The notes under the pieces: generated by a model
Databases searched by the model: none
Told to the model about the DNA's origin: nothing
Seen by the model: only the letters and a program-made list of their open reading frames with translations
Program-made: the position numbers and the translations under genes
Source: Acidobacteriota bacterium
GTDB taxonomy: Bacteria > Acidobacteriota > Terriglobia > Terriglobales > SCQP01
NCBI GenBank assembly: GCA_027459505.1
Contig: DAIDIE010000014.1
Location: 124,001 to 188,000, forward strand
Length of the DNA: 64,000 nucleotides
Direction of reading: 5' to 3'
Part shown: positions 48,580 through 57,067 of the stretch, piece by piece
Layout of the letters: each line of letters opens with the position of its first letter
Numbering within the stretch: position 1 is the first letter of the stretch

Positions 48580-50202
48580 TTAGCGCGTACTGAGCGGTAA
48601 CGCTGACTTGGGGTGGCCGCCGCTCGCCGTCGGATCGCTCGCCTCTACGGCTACCGCTTGCGGACGTGCCGTGAATGGCAAACGGCAATAGAAGGTGCTC
48701 CCCGCCCCCAATTTGCTGTCCACCCAGATTTCCCCGCCGTGCCGCTGCACGATTTCCTGACAAATGGCCAAGCCCAGCCCACTCCCCTGCGGCTTGCTGG
48801 TCAGACCGTTGCCCACCTGATGAAACTTCTCAAAAATGGCTAATTGTTCGTCCTTGGGAATGCCCGGGCCGGTGTCGGAAACGAACAGCAGTAGTTCCTC
48901 GTCAGCGCGGCTGGCCCCTACTCGTACCGACCCCTGATCGGTGAATTTCAGGCAGTTATTCAGCAAGTTCGTAAGCACCTGCATCATACGGTCGTAGTCG
49001 GCGGCAAAGGTCGGCAGTCCAGGCTCGATTTCCATTTCCAGGCGCAGCCCTTTCGCCTCTGCCATCCCCATCATGGCTTCCGTGGCATTGCGCACCAGCA
49101 CCGCCACGTCAAAGGACTCAATGCGCAGGTCCATGCGCCCCGCCTCAATCTTGGCCAGGTCCAGCACGTCGTTGATCAGCCGGGTGAGGCGATCGCTTTC
49201 GTTCTTGATGATTTCCAGAAACTCGGTCCGCGTCTCCGCTTTTTCATCGGGATAGCTCAACAGAATCTCCGAAAACGAGCGGATCGAGGTCAACGGAGTG
49301 CGCAGCTCGTGCGAAACATTCGACAGGAACTGACTCTTCAGCTCATTGAGCCGCTGCAGCTTCTCGTTGGCGGCGCGCAGTTCCTGATAGGCGCTTTCCA
49401 GCGCCCGGGTGCGGATCGAAACCAACTCCTCCAGATTGTTGCGGTGCCGCAGCAATTCCGCCCCGGTGGAGCGCAGTTCACTGTTGGCCGCCTGCAACGC
49501 CTGCGCCTTGCTGGTCAGCATGCGCGCGACTTGCGAGCTGCTGAAGCCGATCGAGTAATACAGCAGCGCCGCCATCAGCAGCGTCGCCACCAGAAATCCG
49601 GGCTCGTGCGTGTGATCTACGCCGAAGATCGCGTGGTGATTCAGCAAATCATGGAATTCCGCGGCCGCCAGCCCGCACATGGACGCAAACGCCAGCAAAG
49701 TGATCACTCGCCCCGGCGCCGGCGGCAGCGTGACGTTAGCGAACAGAATCGTGAAGGTCGGCAAGGCGATCGCCAGCCAGCCCAGGCCTCCACACAAGTG
49801 GACGATGATGGTGACGATCAGCAGTTCCCAAAGAAAGTAGATGAACTCGAAACGATGCAGCCGGCTTTCGCTGTTGAACTTGCCGCTGAGCTTGAAAAAA
49901 CCGATCGCGCTGATGACCCAAACCACCTGCAGCGTGATCACCCCGGGGGGAACATGAACCCCTAAAAGCGAAAACGCCACCGTGAGCAGCAACGCGGCCC
50001 CCAGCAGCAGCTCCCGGTGCTGGTTGAAATAGGCCAGCCGGCTCTGCGCGTCGCGCAAAGCGTAAAACCGCGCTGCCACCGCGGCCTGCTCGCGCTCGGC
50101 GGCGCTTTCGGGCACAGCGCTCCACAGTGGCGGCAACACTGGCGTAAACGGCGATGGCTGGCCCTGAACACTGGTTTTCGTGTTGTGCGGGAATAGCTCC
50201 AT
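48580..50202 (-). CDS. Membrane sensor histidine kinase
   Basis: A 540-residue kinase. Six membrane helices lie at about 66-215 with short loops and no large periplasmic domain, so the signal is probably sensed in or at the membrane. A coiled coil (about 225-285) leads to the H-box Ser-His-Glu-Leu-Arg-Thr-Pro-Leu. The ATPase has Asn-Leu-Leu-Asn-Asn-Cys-Leu-Lys-Phe, Asp-Thr-Gly-Pro-Gly-Ile-Pro and Gly-Ser-Gly-Leu-Gly-Leu-Ala-Ile. It is 41 bp downstream of the response regulator gene, its likely partner. Confidence 0.92.
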   Translation of the reverse strand: MELFPHNTKTSVQGQPSPFTPVLPPLWSAVPESAAEREQAAVAARFYALRDAQSRLAYFNQHRELLLGAALLLTVAFSLLGVHVPPGVITLQVVWVISAIGFFKLSGKFNSESRLHRFEFIYFLWELLIVTIIVHLCGGLGWLAIALPTFTILFANVTLPPAPGRVITLLAFASMCGLAAAEFHDLLNHHAIFGVDHTHEPGFLVATLLMAALLYYSIGFSSSQVARMLTSKAQALQAANSELRSTGAELLRHRNNLEELVSIRTRALESAYQELRAANEKLQRLNELKSQFLSNVSHELRTPLTSIRSFSEILLSYPDEKAETRTEFLEIIKNESDRLTRLINDVLDLAKIEAGRMDLRIESFDVAVLVRNATEAMMGMAEAKGLRLEMEIEPGLPTFAADYDRMMQVLTNLLNNCLKFTDQGSVRVGASRADEELLLFVSDTGPGIPKDEQLAIFEKFHQVGNGLTSKPQGSGLGLAICQEIVQRHGGEIWVDSKLGAGSTFYCRLPFTARPQAVAVEASDPTASGGHPKSALPLSTR

Positions 50203-50243
50203 GGTCCCGGCTCTTTGCGCCCGTCCGTCAACGCCCGCCTAGG

Positions 50244-51029
50244 CTACTCCGGCGTGACTCCCGGCACTCGGAAGCGGTAGCCCACCCCATAAATCGCCTC
50301 CACCAGTTCCGGCCGGTCGGGGGCGCACTCCATCAGCTTGGTCCGCAAACGGTGCAGATGCGCGTCCACTGCCCGGTTATACCCATCATAGGCATAGCCC
50401 CAGATTTGCGACAGCAGCGTTTCGCGGGTAAACACACGGCCCGGAGCCTGCATGAGCAGGCTCATCATTTCGAATTCTTTGGGCGTGAGATGGCAGGTCG
50501 TCTCGCCAATCTTGATTTGCCGCCGGTCGCAGTCAAGCACCACATCGCCAATGGCGAATTGCCGCCGCGCGCTATCCACCCCGTAGCCCAGACGGCGGCG
50601 AACGGCGCGGATGCGCGCTTCCAGTTCGGCCGGGCTGAATGGCTTTGCCAGGTAATCGTCGGCGCCAAACTCCAGCCCCGCAATCTTGTCCAGGTCCGTG
50701 CCCCGCGCCGAAGTGATGATCACCGGCAGATCGGGAAACGCCGCGCGCACGCGCTTGCAGATGCTCAGCCCGTCCAGCCGTGGCAGCATGATGTCCAGAA
50801 TGATGACCTGAAAGCGCCCCTGCAACGCCCGTTCCAGCGCCTCTTCCCCATCCTCGCAGCAGGTGACGTCGTAGCCTTGTCGCGTGAGCTGGTAGCTGAC
50901 ACTGCGCTGGATGTGCCGGTCATCTTCCACCAGCAACACCGTAACGGCGGGCGAGCTGCGGTTCTCCACCGCTGCCATGGCTGGAACGTTCTTCGACATG
51001 ATGCCCTCTCCGTGCGCGGATTCTAGCAT
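50244..51029 (-). CDS. OmpR/PhoB-family response regulator
   Basis: A DNA-binding response regulator of about 260 residues. The receiver has Leu-Val-Glu-Asp-Asp, the phospho-acceptor in Ile-Leu-Asp-Ile-Met-Leu-Pro, and Ala-Lys-Pro-Phe. The winged helix has Leu-Thr-Pro-Lys-Glu-Phe-Glu and Val-Asp-Ala-His-Leu-His-Arg-Leu-Arg. Two starts are good: ATG 51029 has AGGAGGG 7 nt upstream, and ATG 50999 has GGAGAGG 5 nt upstream. TAGAAT lies between them, so the shorter form is possible. The frame upstream to 51215 looks non-coding. Paired with the kinase that follows. Confidence 0.92.
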   Translation of the reverse strand: MLESAHGEGIMSKNVPAMAAVENRSSPAVTVLLVEDDRHIQRSVSYQLTRQGYDVTCCEDGEEALERALQGRFQVIILDIMLPRLDGLSICKRVRAAFPDLPVIITSARGTDLDKIAGLEFGADDYLAKPFSPAELEARIRAVRRRLGYGVDSARRQFAIGDVVLDCDRRQIKIGETTCHLTPKEFEMMSLLMQAPGRVFTRETLLSQIWGYAYDGYNRAVDAHLHRLRTKLMECAPDRPELVEAIYGVGYRFRVPGVTPE

Positions 51030-51221
51030 AACTACACCCTCCTCATTACTGTTAGTTCCTGAATATTCAAGCCTTCCCCGCTGCCACTTTACATTCCGGG
51101 CCGCCGGCCAGAAAATTCGCCTCTCTGTTGGAAATGCTGTGCCCTTTCCCCTGCCGTGTCTATCCCCACAGGAGGGGGCACAAGATTGGGGGAACATCAA
51201 TGGGTGGCGCTGCAACGGCTT

Positions 51222-52100
51222 CTACTTCTCGGCTGTCGCGGCGGCAATCACGTGACCCAGCAACGCCTCCAGCTGGCCGGCCATGCGCCGTCCCGTGGCC
51301 AGCACTTCTTCATGGTTGATCGTTCCAGCGCTCAGTCCGGCCGCCAGATTGGTCACCACCGAGATCGCCAGCACCCGCAGGCCCAGATGCCGCGCCGCCA
51401 AAACCTCGGGGACGGTAGACATCCCGACCAGATCGGCGCCCAGCATGCGGAAGGCGCGTATCTCCGCTGGCGTCTCGTAGCTGGGCCCCGGCACGGCAAT
51501 GTAAACGCCTTCGTGCAGGCGAAGTCCCAGCCCTTCCGCCTGTTCCCCAGCCAGCTTTCTCAGCCCCGCGTCATAAGCCGCGCTCAGGTCCGGAAAACGC
51601 GGGCCAAAACGTTCATCATTGGGCCCTGCCAGCGGGTTGGGAAGAAAGTTGATGTGATCCCGTACCAGCACCAGCGCGCCCTGTCCCCACTCGGGATGCA
51701 TTCCCCCCGCCGCATTGGTAAGAATCACCGTGCCAACGCCCAGCGCGGCCAATACCCGCACCGGGAATGCGACTTCGCGCGCCTGATAGCCCTCATAACC
51801 GTGCACCCGGCCGGCCATGATAAGCACCGGCGCACCCTGGCCCCGCAAACGCCCGCGCAGCAACAGCCCGGCATGACCCTCCGCGGTAGCTGCGGGAAAA
51901 TGAGGAATGCTGGAAAACGGGATGGAAGCAATCCCGGCCGCCGTTTCTTTTTCATTGCCCTGGAGCAGCGCTTCCGCAACCGGCGACAGACCCGAACCCA
52001 GCACCACCGCAATGCCCGCCAGGGCGCCCTCCGCTGCGCGGCACACGCGCCGCACATAAGCCGCCGCCTGCTGCACTTTTTCAAATTCAGAATGGTTCAT
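51222..52100 (-). CDS. punA: Purine-nucleoside phosphorylase
   Basis: PNP cleaves purine nucleosides with phosphate. This is the trimeric (guanosine/inosine) type: Val-Val-Leu-Gly-Ser-Gly-Leu, then Gly-Arg-Val-His-Gly-Tyr-Glu-Gly, Thr-Asn-Ala-Ala-Gly-Gly, Pro-Gly-Pro-Ser-Tyr-Glu-Thr-Pro-Ala-Glu and Met-Ser-Thr-Val-Pro-Glu. An Asn in Val-Val-Thr-Asn recognises the base. Length is 292, normal. It lies after nupC and the DeoA-like gene on the same strand, so together they would import and break down nucleosides. Confidence 0.94.
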   Translation of the reverse strand: MNHSEFEKVQQAAAYVRRVCRAAEGALAGIAVVLGSGLSPVAEALLQGNEKETAAGIASIPFSSIPHFPAATAEGHAGLLLRGRLRGQGAPVLIMAGRVHGYEGYQAREVAFPVRVLAALGVGTVILTNAAGGMHPEWGQGALVLVRDHINFLPNPLAGPNDERFGPRFPDLSAAYDAGLRKLAGEQAEGLGLRLHEGVYIAVPGPSYETPAEIRAFRMLGADLVGMSTVPEVLAARHLGLRVLAISVVTNLAAGLSAGTINHEEVLATGRRMAGQLEALLGHVIAAATAEK

Positions 52101-52224
52101 AGCTTCAGCAATATGGAATTCGCGTCATCTGGCCGTGCCTCCAGCCGCGTCCAACTGAAGTGCAGGCGCCGCGTGGCCCGGAACCGCGAAGCGGGGTGGA
52201 ATTGAAGCCGCCGCGCCGCACAGC

Positions 52225-53583
52225 CTAGCGCAGCAATAATCCCGCGATAGCGGCGCTCATGAAATTGGCCATGCTGCCCACAAACATCGCCAGCAGCCCC
52301 AGCCGCGCCAGATCATGCTTGCGCGTCGGCGCCAGCGCTCCGATGCCGCCGATTTGAATACCGATCGACGAGAGGTTGGCAAAACCACACAGGGCGAACG
52401 TGGCGATCACGAACGAGCGATGGCTCAGGCTCGCCTGCAACTGCCCCAGCCTGGCAAAGGCGACCAGTTCATTGAGCACCATGCGCGTCCCCAACAGTCC
52501 CCCCACCGCGTGAGCGTCGTGCCAGGGTACCCCCAGCAGCCACGCGACCGGCGCAAACGCGTAACCCAACACGCCTTCCAAACTGGCGTGCAGCGGGTGC
52601 AGCAGACCATTCACCAGCGCAATGAGCGCCAGAAAGGCGATCAGCATGGCGCCCACATTCAATGCCAGATGCAGTCCCTCCCCGGCGCCGCGCGCGGCTG
52701 CGTCGATCAGATTCACGTCCTGCTGCTCAATATGGACCTGAACGCTTCCCGCCGTCACCGGCTCGCCTGTTTCCGGAATCACCATCTTCGCCAGCATCAG
52801 CGTCGCGGGCGCCGTCATCACCACCGCGGTGAGAATGTGCTTCATCGAAACGTGCCCCACCAGCACATACGCGCCCATAATCGCACCCGACACGTGCGCC
52901 ATTCCGCTGACCATCACGGTAAAAAGTTCCGACTCGGTGAGCGCCTCCAGGTAGGGACGGATGGTGAGCGGCGCTTCCGTCTGACCCATCAGAATACTGG
53001 CCGCCAGGTTTAACGATTCGGCGCCGCTCGCGCCCATCAACCAGGTCATCAAACGCGCCATCGCACCGACCAGCAACGGCATGATGCGCAGGTAATACAG
53101 GATCGCGAACAGTGACGCGATGAAGATGATCAGCGGCAGCACCTGAAACGCAAAAATCACGCCCAGGTTGCTGCTGCCCCCCGAACGCGCGCCGAGCAGC
53201 CCAAAAACGAAGCTCGAGCCGGCGTAGGAAAAGTTGAGCAGCTTCTGCACCGCGGCGGCCAGCTCGCTAAACAGCCACGTCGTCCAGGGCACGCGCAAAA
53301 CCAGAACCGCGAAAACGAGCTGCAGCCCCAGTCCCCACGCCACCGTGCGGGCGGGAATGCGCCGGCGCTGCCGGGAGAGGCCCAGTGCCACCAACAGGAT
53401 GACCACAATGCCGAGCACGCTGGTCAGCGCCGCCAGCCTCTCCCCGGTCTTGGTCAGCGCATAACCCGCGCAGCCGAGCAGCAGCGCCAGCGTGACCAGC
53501 CACCCCGTCTTCCCTGATGTTCCGACCACCGCCGGCGCCGGAGCGACATCGGCGCCAGCGGCCGGAAGCTGACTTTCCGCCAT
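52225..53583 (-). CDS. nupC: NupC-family concentrative nucleoside transporter
   Basis: A 452-residue Na+ or H+ coupled nucleoside symporter. The family motifs are visible: Gly-Gln-Thr-Glu-Ala-Pro-Leu (substrate site), Met-Val-Ser-Gly-Met-Ala-His-Val-Ser-Gly-Ala, Gly-Thr-Arg-Met-Val-Leu-Asn-Glu-Leu-Val-Ala-Phe, and Gly-Phe-Ala-Asn-Leu-Ser-Ser-Ile-Gly-Ile-Gln. About ten helices. The N-terminus is Pro/Ala-rich for 25 residues. It brings in nucleosides for the neighbouring phosphorylases. Confidence 0.93.
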   Translation of the reverse strand: MAESQLPAAGADVAPAPAVVGTSGKTGWLVTLALLLGCAGYALTKTGERLAALTSVLGIVVILLVALGLSRQRRRIPARTVAWGLGLQLVFAVLVLRVPWTTWLFSELAAAVQKLLNFSYAGSSFVFGLLGARSGGSSNLGVIFAFQVLPLIIFIASLFAILYYLRIMPLLVGAMARLMTWLMGASGAESLNLAASILMGQTEAPLTIRPYLEALTESELFTVMVSGMAHVSGAIMGAYVLVGHVSMKHILTAVVMTAPATLMLAKMVIPETGEPVTAGSVQVHIEQQDVNLIDAAARGAGEGLHLALNVGAMLIAFLALIALVNGLLHPLHASLEGVLGYAFAPVAWLLGVPWHDAHAVGGLLGTRMVLNELVAFARLGQLQASLSHRSFVIATFALCGFANLSSIGIQIGGIGALAPTRKHDLARLGLLAMFVGSMANFMSAAIAGLLLR

Positions 53584-53737
53584 AAACCACGATCATAACG
53601 CGGCGGCCCCGGTACGAACCCGCCTCGCGTTGTCAGTGGTCGCCTTTTCTTGTCGTCTGTTCCAGCCGGCGGCTATCTACAGCAACCTACCAAGGAGATC
53701 TGGCGCGGCCTCTCCCGGGTCCCCTGTCAGCCGGACG

Positions 53738-55186
53738 TTACTTCGAGCCGCTAAATCTCTGCTCGGTGCTGACCACCCCACGTACCAGCGGCGCCTCCGC
53801 CGGCGGCTCCGGACCCAGCACAAAGGCCTGCTGCGCCAACTCCGCCGCCGCCCGCAAACACTCCGGATCGTTGGCGTGCAACACGCATAGCGGCTCCCCG
53901 GCGCCCGTGAACTGCCCGCGCTTGCGCGTCAGAACAATCCCCGCGGCGGGGTCGGCCTCTTCGCCGGCGCATTTACCCCGGGCCCCAAGGCGCGCGGCCG
54001 CCACCCCCAGTTGGCCAGCGTCGCAGACCTGCACATAGCCGCTGTGGCGAGCATAGATATTTTGCGCCAGCACCGCTCGCGGCAATCGCTCGGGCTCGCG
54101 CAAGGCGAGCGCTTCCGCGCCCTGCGCCTCCGCCATGGCCACAAAGCGCCGCCATGCGGCGCCGTCCGCTAAAATGCGGAGACATTGCAGCCGGAGCTCT
54201 TCCAGTTTGGTCGTCGCGCTCATCGGCGAGACCACCTGCGTGCGCCGCGCTAGCGCCACCATGCGCGCCGCCATTTCCACGCTTACATTGGTCAGGTCGG
54301 TGGGCCCGTCTCCCTGCAGTACCTGCAGCGCTTCACCTACCTCCAACGCATGACCAATGGTGCGGCCCAGCGGCTGGCTCATGTCTGTGAGCACGGCTTC
54401 GCTGCGTATTCCCAACCCGGCTGACACCTGCACCAGCTCTTCAGCACCCTCGGCGGACGCCATCTCAGCCCCACTGCCCGCTTCCGCTTTGAGGTTCACT
54501 ACAAGCGCGTCCAACCCCGCGCTCAACATTCCGCTCAGCAGAAAAGCCGCCCGCAGCGGCACTGTTTCCATCGTTTCAGTTTGCTGGCGTAAGCTCCCCA
54601 ACCGTCTGGCGGCGGCCGGCGGCTCCATCGACGTTGCCGCCATCGCGCAACCCCGCCCTAAGGCAATCTCCTCAAACTGCTCCCTGGAGAGGCAGGTGCG
54701 GAAGCCGGGAATGCTTTCCAGCTTTTCCAATACGCCGCCACCCTCTTCCCGGCTCAAGACCATCGGCACGAGCACATCAAAACAGGCGGCCAGCGGAACC
54801 ACAATCAAAGCTGTCTTGTCGCCTACCCCGCCCGTCGCCTGTATTCCCGCCACCGGCCTGCCGCCCGCGCCGCTCCATGCATGGCATGGCCCGGCGGCCG
54901 CCAGCGCGCGCGCCAGCGCGCAGGTCTCCTCGATGTCCAGGCCTTGCAGGTGCATCGCCATCAACAGCGCTGCCAGCGGCGCGTCGGCCGTCTCCCCCGA
55001 TGCGGCGCTGCGCAACAGCAGTTGCATATCGGCAGCCGTCAGCCGCTGCCCATCGCGCTTGCGCTGCACCAGACGGGAGACAGTATCTTCCGGCTTCTGC
55101 CCGCCCGCGGCGCAAACCGGCGTGGCCGCCGGCGCGGAACCCTCTTGCGGCGCTTCTCCGCTGCGGGGATTCCGTTCCGCGCTCAC
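53738..55186 (-). CDS. Thymidine/pyrimidine phosphorylase family protein, altered active site
   Basis: A 482-residue protein that aligns throughout with pyrimidine phosphorylase (DeoA/Pdp). Conserved parts include Lys-Arg-Asp-Gly, Ala-Thr-Gly-Gly-Val-Gly-Asp, Lys-Leu-Glu-Ser-Ile-Pro-Gly-Phe and Asp-Met-Ser-Gln-Pro-Leu-Gly. But the residues that bind phosphate and base differ: Asp-Lys-His-Ser-Thr-Gly-Gly reads Gly-Ile-Gln-Ala-Thr-Gly-Gly, Gly-His-Thr-Gly-Gly-Thr reads Arg-Glu-Glu-Gly-Gly-Gly, and the Ser/Lys of the thymine site read Phe and Gly. So activity on thymidine is doubtful. GTG 55186 overlaps the phosphoesterase stop (GTGA). Context: nupC and PNP. Confidence 0.8.
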   Translation of the reverse strand: MSAERNPRSGEAPQEGSAPAATPVCAAGGQKPEDTVSRLVQRKRDGQRLTAADMQLLLRSAASGETADAPLAALLMAMHLQGLDIEETCALARALAAAGPCHAWSGAGGRPVAGIQATGGVGDKTALIVVPLAACFDVLVPMVLSREEGGGVLEKLESIPGFRTCLSREQFEEIALGRGCAMAATSMEPPAAARRLGSLRQQTETMETVPLRAAFLLSGMLSAGLDALVVNLKAEAGSGAEMASAEGAEELVQVSAGLGIRSEAVLTDMSQPLGRTIGHALEVGEALQVLQGDGPTDLTNVSVEMAARMVALARRTQVVSPMSATTKLEELRLQCLRILADGAAWRRFVAMAEAQGAEALALREPERLPRAVLAQNIYARHSGYVQVCDAGQLGVAAARLGARGKCAGEEADPAAGIVLTRKRGQFTGAGEPLCVLHANDPECLRAAAELAQQAFVLGPEPPAEAPLVRGVVSTEQRFSGSK

Positions 55187-56058
55187 CTTCGCGCGTCCTC
55201 GGCGGTGGAGCTGACTTCCGGCGTTTTCTCCCACAGGGCGGTCATGGTCGATGCGGCGCGCACCAGCGTGAAGGAGGCTACTTCTGGAGGGCAGCCCAGC
55301 CGTACCGGAACAATGACCTTGCCCAACCCGCGGCTGATGTAAAGCTGTGTCCGGCCCTTGGCGAAAAACCCTTCCGGCAAAAAGCGCTGATAGAAATTTT
55401 CGGCAAAGCCCAGCCGGATCTGCCCCCCATGCGTATGTCCGGAGAGCACGAAATCAATCCCCTCGGCGGCGGCTTCTTCGAGCGCCACGGGATTATGCGC
55501 CAGCAATAACGTGAACAGTTCCGGATCGGACTGCCCAAGCGCGGCGTGCAGGTCGGGATTCTGTCGCGAGTCGTCGATGCCCACTAGCCGCAGCGTCGCT
55601 CCCCGCATCGGCAACAAATGCGTCGCGTTGCGCAGCACGGCAATGTTGCGGCGCTGCAAAGCGGCGGTAACCTGCTCCGCCCCGGCGCGAAAATCGTGGT
55701 TGCCCAATACCGCGAATACACCGTAGCGTGCGCGCAGATGGCTGAGCAACTCGCTCACCGGATCGATAAACTGCGTCGACGCGGTGACAAAGTCGCCGGT
55801 CAGGGCAATCAGATCGGGGTCGAGAGCGTTGGCCATCTCCACCGCCCGGCTGATGACCAGGCTGTTCTGATACAGGCTGTAATGAATGTCGGAGAGCTGC
55901 ACGATCCGCAAGCCCTCCAGTTCAACCGGCAGCCGCTCGCTGCCCACCACATAGTCGGAAACTTGCGCGTGCCGCAGCCGCCGCGTGGGCTGATGCAGCC
56001 ATTGATGCATGTGGCGCAGATAGCGGCGGCGCAACGGTATGGCCTGGGTGTGCCGCAT
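55183..56058 (-). CDS. Metallophosphoesterase (YkuE/YaeI-like)
   Basis: A 291-residue calcineurin-like phosphoesterase. The metal motifs are Leu-Ser-Asp-Ile-His, Leu-Thr-Gly-Asp-Phe, Leu-Gly-Asn-His-Asp, Ala-His-Asn-Pro and Ser-Gly-His-Thr-His-Gly-Gly-Gln-Ile, in order. This set is typical of the YkuE/YaeI group, which acts at the membrane (YaeI on lipid A precursors). A basic N-terminus precedes the core, with no clear membrane helix. ATG 56058 shares a base with the suhB stop (TGATG). The frame upstream is antisense-like and ignored. Confidence 0.9.
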   Translation of the reverse strand: MRHTQAIPLRRRYLRHMHQWLHQPTRRLRHAQVSDYVVGSERLPVELEGLRIVQLSDIHYSLYQNSLVISRAVEMANALDPDLIALTGDFVTASTQFIDPVSELLSHLRARYGVFAVLGNHDFRAGAEQVTAALQRRNIAVLRNATHLLPMRGATLRLVGIDDSRQNPDLHAALGQSDPELFTLLLAHNPVALEEAAAEGIDFVLSGHTHGGQIRLGFAENFYQRFLPEGFFAKGRTQLYISRGLGKVIVPVRLGCPPEVASFTLVRAASTMTALWEKTPEVSSTAEDARR

Positions 56059-56915
56059 CAGCGCCCCTGGCTTTGTGCGCGCAGCCGGCTGTAGTCCTGC
56101 GCCGATGGCAATTCGGGCACCTTGCCCGCGAAGATCTCCGCGAACAGGTCTTGCAACTCCTGATGTACCTTCCCGTTGCTGCCCAGCACCTCGGGCCCGT
56201 CCAGGTGGAACTCGCCGCCCATCATGTCGGTAATGCGCCCTCCGGCTTCGCGCAAAATCAGACTGCCGGCGGCCGTGTCCCACGGCTTGAGATTGAACTC
56301 CCAGAAGGCCTCAAAGCGCCCACAAGCCACAAAACAAAGATCCAGCGCCGCCGAACCCAACCGCCGCACCCCATGCGTCCGCATGGTCAGGCAATGATAA
56401 AAGTGGATGTTCGGATTGCTGTGGCGCTTCTGCGTGGGAAAACCCGTGGCCAGCAAACTGGCCAGCAATTCCGGCGTTTGCGAAACGTGAATCGCTTTCC
56501 CATTCAGGGTGGCGCCTTGCCCCTCCGCGGCGGCAAAGAGCTCGTTCATCACCGGGTTGTAAACCACCCCTGCAATCATGCGCCCGCGGTGTTCCACCCC
56601 CAGCGAAACGGCAAACAAGGGTAGCCCGTGGGCAAAGTTGGTGGTCCCATCCAGCGGATCGATGTACCAGCGGTACGGCGATCCCGTCTCGCTTCGGCTT
56701 CCTTCTTCCGCCACGAGATCGTGGCTCGGAAACTGCTCCCGTATTCGCGCGACCAGAAATGCTTCCGATTCGCGATCCGCGGCGGTGACCAGATCGGCCA
56801 CCGATTTGTACTCAATATGCACCTTGCCAAAATGGCCCAGCAAAATGTCGCCCGCTTGCCGGGCGAGATCCATCATGGCGGGCAGCAGTGCGCCCTGGTT
56901 TTCTGTGCTCAACAC
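56058..56915 (-). CDS. suhB: Inositol monophosphatase family protein
   Basis: A 285-residue Mg2+-dependent inositol phosphatase of the SuhB type. The signature Asp-Pro-Leu-Asp-Gly-Thr-Thr-Asn-Phe-Ala-His is at residues about 87-97 and the second motif Trp-Asp-Thr-Ala-Ala-Gly is near 215. Glu-Glu-Gly also contributes a metal ligand. Substrates of this family include inositol 1-phosphate and related sugar phosphates; SuhB also helps rRNA transcription in E. coli. The next gene starts inside its stop codon, so they are coupled. Confidence 0.92.
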   Translation of the reverse strand: MLSTENQGALLPAMMDLARQAGDILLGHFGKVHIEYKSVADLVTAADRESEAFLVARIREQFPSHDLVAEEGSRSETGSPYRWYIDPLDGTTNFAHGLPLFAVSLGVEHRGRMIAGVVYNPVMNELFAAAEGQGATLNGKAIHVSQTPELLASLLATGFPTQKRHSNPNIHFYHCLTMRTHGVRRLGSAALDLCFVACGRFEAFWEFNLKPWDTAAGSLILREAGGRITDMMGGEFHLDGPEVLGSNGKVHQELQDLFAEIFAGKVPELPSAQDYSRLRAQSQGR

Positions 56916-57067
56916 TCCCCCTGAGTCGCGCGCAACAACCTACGAACCCATCTTAGCGCGAGCCCGCTGCAAGGCCTAAAAAGACGCGGCAAGACACTAC
57001 GCCGTCCATGAGTTCGCGCTCATCCTGGGGAAGTATGACTTCGGTGGAGGTGAATCGGTGGTGGCCC

